Shown piece after piece: positions 59,661 through 64,000 of a stretch of DNA of 64,000 bases (positions within the stretch are counted from its first letter, which is position 1; every line of letters starts with the position of its first letter). The stretch is from Anthopleura xanthogrammica (lineage: Eukaryota; Cnidaria; Anthozoa; Actiniaria; Actiniidae), in assembly GCA_964019055.1 (NCBI GenBank), contig OZ025207.1:17858230-17922229 (forward strand), in the 5' to 3' direction. The translations under genes were made by a program, and so were the position numbers. The notes below the pieces were generated by a model, which did no database searches, was not told the DNA's origin, and saw nothing but the letters and a program-made list of their open reading frames with translations.

Positions 59661-61144
59661 CTTAATATATAGATTTAGGCACTGCCTAAAAGCGGAGCTC
59701 CCATAAATAGTATATTTAGTGCTAAAAACGTGACAATTGTGTGACGCGGCATAACGCTGGTTATAGCGTTACCACTTCGTTTGATTTTACCAGAATCCAG
59801 GAGGAAAAACTAAAAGAAAAACCATTATTTTAAGCCTTCAAAAGCATTACAAAACTTTTCAATTCGAAGAAAAATAATCATAGATCGTAGAGCATATGAA
59901 TACATGTATAGAACAAAGGATTTTATTCAGCAAATCTTAGTAATCAAAGTTGTAAGTTTTTTAGGTGGAAAGTGAACTACACTGAAAATTGTCGAAAAAT
60001 ATTACTGATAAGCTTAAGCTTACATTCACTTGAACTTCACATGTAAAAAGAGACATATTCATTAATGCAAGATAATCATTTTCTTTGTTAGTAAGTTGGT
60101 CTTTGAAAAGTTTTTTTTTCAGATTTATTCTTAACTTTATTATCGAGCGAAATATCTTACAAAAACATAAGCTTATCCATAAAAAAAAAAACAAGCTCAT
60201 CATTTTTGCGATTGTGTAATAGTAATAGCTGGAAAAGCCAGATAAATAGCAAATATTTGGTGTGATATGTATTTCTTTTTCATATTTCATTCAACATTAA
60301 AATAAATTATCTATAAAAATGTCAAAATATTCATATGATTATGAAACTGGAATCTTGTTTTGACTTCGCGTGAGGTTCGCTGGCCGTCAAATATGTTTTT
60401 TCAAAGAACCAAGTCTTTTTACTAAGTCTTAGCCTTTTTTCTTGAAATGGGATCAAAAACAAAAGATCAAAGCTTCAAATATCGCTTTTTTGGTTCATAA
60501 GTATTGAAGAAAAAGATGATAAAAATCTAGAATGCAGTAAAAACGACAAACTATCCAAGTTTTTCTGACAATGTTTGCCGAACCAACGTCCTTGGCTTGT
60601 CTGAGAGTTTCTCCAGCTAGTTTACACATTTCTTGTCGATTTTTTACGAAATATTAGTTAAAATTAATGAATTTACCTTCTATGAAGTGTTTTCTACGGA
60701 ACTGAAATATCATTCTTGCAGTATAATCAGGTTTTTCTGGTCTACAGGCCACTTTTTCTCTCACTGAAGTTTCAGTCACGAAACTTCATCGTAAGATTAA
60801 GAATCTTCCCTCGCTTTCCCTCGCTAAATCTTCTTTAGCAAGTCGCTAAAGTCGAAAAATTGTTTTTGTTCACTTTAAGACAGACATGACTTCGACTAAA
60901 CGTATTTTTCGCATTGCAAAAATAAGAAAAAATACTTCTTGATCCATCTTTGACTACATTGCAATTTTTCTGTGCATTTGTGAGTAAGCAAAGCGCGCGG
61001 GAACCCTGTGCAAAGTGGTACACGGACGGACGTAGACGGACGTATGTATGTATGTATGTATGTACGTATGTATGGACAAGATGATGACGTAATCAAGCCA
61101 TGAAAAATCAACTCGATGGGTTACCATTTTTTCTTAAGTATGGT

Positions 61145-61185
61145 GCTCCGCTCGCGCGGGCCTTCGGCCCGCGCGGGAGCTCCGC
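61145..61185. repeat. GC-rich hairpin
   Basis: GCGCGGGCC (61154-61162) and GGCCCGCGC (61166-61174) form a perfect stem with a 3-base loop. An imperfect outer stem is formed by GCTCCGCTC and the downstream GGGAGCTCCGC. It is strikingly GC-rich for this AT-rich neighbourhood. Confidence 0.85.
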
Positions 61186-61240
61186 TATAAATTAATCAAT
61201 GCAACAACACCACGCAAAAAGATTAGTTTTTCTTTTACGA

Positions 61241-61246
61241 TTTATT
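61241..61246 (-). terminator. Candidate polyadenylation signal AATAAA
   Basis: AATAAA on the minus strand lies about 70 bp beyond the stop codon of the right-hand CAP gene copy. Confidence 0.45.
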
Positions 61247-61315
61247 CATTTCAGAGGTTGTCACACCCATGACTATCGCATCACGTGACTACATCACGTG
61301 ACTTTCACGGCCTCT

Positions 61316-63715
61316 CTACTGGCACGTGCTCCCTCTGCTAAAGCTTCCTTTCAGTACATTCTTCCGATACTGTCCCTTGTAGTTGCCCGCTCGTCTATAT
61401 CGACCAACTACATAGGTACACCGACCACTGGTGGCTTTTCCCATCCCTAGTTCGGTGCTTCCCTTCCAGACGACTTGCGTGAAGTGACCTGTGCGGCTGC
61501 TGAACCCACCGTAGTTGAAATCGTAGTAACAAACCTCGTCGTACCTGGAATTACGATATAGAAACACAGGGAACCCAATTCAGATTTTTAAGAAATAACA
61601 ATGTGTTTTTTTCATTTCAGACCACGTAGCGTGTCATTCCCTTGAGAATAAGATTCTTTGTTTTAGTTGTTTCCATATTCATGTATCGCCTCATGCACAA
61701 CCGTTAAACAAAGAAATTATACTCTGGGGAATGACACGTGGTCTGAAATGGGAAAACATGACACCAAGATGAGGTATGATCACGTGGGATAACCAAACGT
61801 AAATACCACCAATAAGCAGAGTTAGAGCGGTTTTCGTATGAGTGGGAAACGGCAGATTCGTAGCCGTACTGTAGCCGTAACTACGCTTCGTGATTGGATG
61901 AATTACTGGAAGACAATGGGAAAGAAATCTTATCAAAGGTAATTTTTTAGAAGGAGTTTTTCGTCATTCAGTTCCTGGGCACTTACCACATCTTAGTCGC
62001 AGCAGCAGCAGTGAATTCTCTTCCACAAGACATGGCCAGATTCTCACCATCTCGAGAATTGGAATGAGTAAGCCGACCCATTCTTGCTATCTTGGCAGCA
62101 TAAGCCTCGGCTTCACGATTCATATAAGCATTCAGGGTCATGTCGGGCGCGCTATGAATGCTGCGGTATTCGTTGTGTTTGTTCAAACCTTCTTCTGCAA
62201 AGGAACTGCTTCCTCCACCACTTGAAAATAAAGTTGAAATTCGTTCTGCGAAAAAGCCATAATTTTAAGCTAATACAACAACGCAGGTTCCAATGTTGAA
62301 CATGTATGACACCGGAGCAAATATGATCTGAGCATGCGCAAATACTTCAAGTATTTGCGCATGCTCAGATGATATTTACTAAGGTATCATACATGACACT
62401 AGAGAAAAACGTTTGCGCATGCGTGCCTTTCAGCACGCTTTCCAAGAATTTATAGAGTTTTAGTGAGAAAATAAATGCTTGTTTTCTCCGAGTATACAAA
62501 ACATTTCGTGGGTATACTTTTGTGAGACGAAGATAATGTGTTAATAAAGACAATATGAAAGAATTAGCCTTAAGTTTCAAGAACTGATCTTAAGTTTTGG
62601 CATTTTGTAAAGACTATTCTTCAGGCAAGTGTGAAAGTCAGATTTGAATATTTTTACAATAGCATGAAGACGTTTTCGACTAATTTGCATACGGACTTAG
62701 AGCATGCGCAGACGTTTTTACAGGTGTCATCATACATCAGTTCATCATTGGAACCTGCGTTATTGTATTGAGAGTCTCACGCGTTTTTCTCACCTGCTGT
62801 TGTTTGCACCGGAGGGGGAGGGGGGTTGAGAGGGCCATCTCTCACAGGAGACAGACTCGTACAGGGCTCGCCTTTGGACCTGCAGTAGCTGTTATAATCA
62901 AAACAGCCTTTTGCAACATTCCCACCAAAGCTTCCCATCATGTTCCCTGCAGCCCTGTAGCGACCAACGGTGTAAAAACACTTTCCCCACTGGCTATCCT
63001 TAGACGCAACACCGATACCAAGCTCTGTACTTCCTTTCCATACGAGCTGGGTAAAGTGACCTGTGCCGCTCGCGTATCTGGGATTAGTGAAGTCAAACTG
63101 ACAGACTTCTTTGTACCTGTATTAACCAATAGAAAAAGATTATTATAAAATGCTTTAGTACGATTGGCTGGGTTAGAAAGGGGAATCAACTGTAATGGAC
63201 TACTTCGACGATGCGGCGGCCATTTTGGTAGGGGGCAAATATATAAATCTTTGTTACACTTATGGCGTCGATTTGAAATAACGTTTTACCCCTAGACAAC
63301 TTGACCAGAGATGAATTAAGAAGATGGACATGAAAGAAAGACAAATAAACGAAACTCTCTATTTTATCCGACATTTTTGTTTTCTTTTGTCCCCTGGACC
63401 CCCCATAATGCTTTGCGATTCAAGATGTAAAAATAATGACTGATACTACGTAGAAAAATGAAATGCTTGTCACTCGCCAGAGAAACCCAGGATTTGTTAT
63501 TTTCTTCATCAGATCCTACGTATACCCCCGGCATCTCGTAAAAAGTTTTTTTCATTAATTCAGATTCAAGATGGCCGCCGCATCGTCGAAGTAGTCCATT
63601 GCGCGCGCAGGTTTCTTCACTTTGAAAATTGTGTTTTCGAGTAAGATACAATCACATAAAGAGACCTCTTTTGAAAAATCAAACTATTTCTTTTCCCTCC
63701 TTTCTACTTACTTCT

Positions 63716-63788
<73 letters not shown>

Positions 63789-64000
63789 TCTTCTTCTTCT
63801 ATCTTTCTCCATCCCCTTCCTTTCTCCCTATTCTAAACCCCTTTTTTCCGTTGAAATAAAAAAAATACTAACCACTTATCAACTGCCGTGGCCCCAGTGA
63901 AAGTCCTCCCACACGTCATATCCAGATTCTCTCCCTGCCCTGGCCGTTCACTAGAACTAGAATGTTGTAAGGATCCCATACGTGCTAGGCGTTCTGCGTA
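61316..64000 (-). CDS. Double-CAP paralogue, partial, ShKT-coding segment missing
   Basis: This is a tandem duplicate of the 50462-54129 gene, cut by the window edge. Exons: 3' part of CAP1 exon one (from beyond 64000 to 63873), 63116-62794, a CAP2 exon ending at 61987, and 61544-61316. The second and last exons align exactly in phase with the other copy (323 bp in both). The CAP2 exon is truncated upstream: its Gly/Ser linker runs at about 62219 directly into sequence that in the other copy is intron (AAAGTTGAAATTCGTTCTGC type), so the ShKT domain and most of the linker are gone. A clean in-phase acceptor is not obvious there. The C-terminus ends GSTCQ without polyglycine. In CAP1 the usual DMW is DKW, and NLAM is NLDM. 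It may be a functional two-CAP protein or an early pseudogene. Confidence 0.78.
61604..61757. mobile_element. MITE, CATTTCAGACCACG family, full copy
   Basis: The ends TTTTCATTTCAGACCACG and CGTGGTCTGAAATGGGAAAA are inverted repeats around an AT-rich core. It lies in the last intron of the right-hand CAP copy, at the place where the left-hand copy has a truncated element. Confidence 0.85.
62326..62370. repeat. Perfect 20-bp arm palindrome
   Basis: ATCTGAGCATGCGCAAATAC (62326-62345) and GTATTTGCGCATGCTCAGAT (62351-62370) are exact complements around TTCAA. The other CAP copy has only one arm (near 52081), so the palindrome arose after or during the duplication. Confidence 0.9.
63197..63597. 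mobile_element. MITE, GGACTACTTCGACGATGC family, copy 2
   Basis: This has the same inverted ends as the copy at 34289-34704, inserted in the opposite orientation. It interrupts the CAP intron between the exons at 63116-62794 and 63873-64000. The other gene copy has the uninterrupted site CAACTGTAATTGCGCGCGCA at about 52507-52526. Comparison shows at most a 2-bp duplication (AT). Confidence 0.92.
63720..63782. repeat. Long CT dinucleotide repeat
   Basis: About 31 CT units, roughly twice the length of the run at the equivalent place in the other CAP copy. Ser/Leu-rich frames here are artefacts. Confidence 0.97.

Larger units (their letters stand above)
56991..61315. other. Gene-poor intergenic DNA between the two double-CAP copies
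   Basis: I find no supportable exon in these 4.3 kb on either strand. The stretch contains AAT/ATT microsatellites (57046-57066 and 58948-58985), two hairpins, a MITE and an ATGT tetranucleotide run near 61041-61075. The upstream exons of the right-hand CAP copy lie beyond the window, so this is downstream flank. Confidence 0.6.

Noticed and set aside
62365..62580. 71-codon minus-strand frame between CAP exons
   Set aside because: It lies in an intron, shows no family content, and starts inside a palindrome arm.

Overview
The window is animal nuclear DNA, most likely from an anthozoan cnidarian such as a sea anemone of the Nematostella type. This is inferred from small multi-exon genes with GT/AG introns, many short inverted-repeat transposons, and cysteine-rich secreted families (CAP, ShKT, CUB, DSL). 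I identified no prokaryotic or viral genes. I joined exons by hand. For the five genes complete in the window, the exon lengths sum exactly to an open frame from ATG to stop, which is strong internal support for the models.

Layout. (1) 3134-8009, minus: first nine exons of the phosphoinositide phosphatase SAC1 (SACM1L); the rest lies left of the window. (2) 8218-9460, plus: mitochondrial ribosomal protein L52, head to head with SAC1. (3) 10469-14296, minus: a 602-aa secreted protein with a Notch-ligand-type N-terminal domain followed by about 12 tandem DSL repeats. (4) 16370-30424, minus: a 788-aa relative with the same N-terminus, about 12 DSL repeats, a transmembrane segment and a cytoplasmic tail carrying an NPLF motif. 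One intron holds a 2.6-kb, 30-bp minisatellite and another a tRNA-like gene. (5) 30624-46964, plus: a 349-aa CUB-type single-pass membrane protein, head to head with gene 4; its last intron (9.6 kb) is almost entirely a 136-bp satellite. (6) 50462-54129, minus: a 479-aa secreted protein with two CAP domains joined by a ShKT domain and low-complexity linkers. (7) 61316 to the right edge, minus: a partial paralogue of gene 6 that has lost the ShKT-coding segment.

Introns and intergenic DNA are full of MITE-like elements. Several show visible target-site duplications, and one has an exact empty site in the paralogous gene.

The most unusual content is the adjacent pair of poly-DSL genes. Known Notch ligands of the Delta/Jagged type carry one DSL domain followed by EGF repeats. 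Here the DSL module is repeated about twelve times without EGF repeats, in one secreted and one membrane-anchored form. Interaction with Notch is an inference and is not shown by the sequence.
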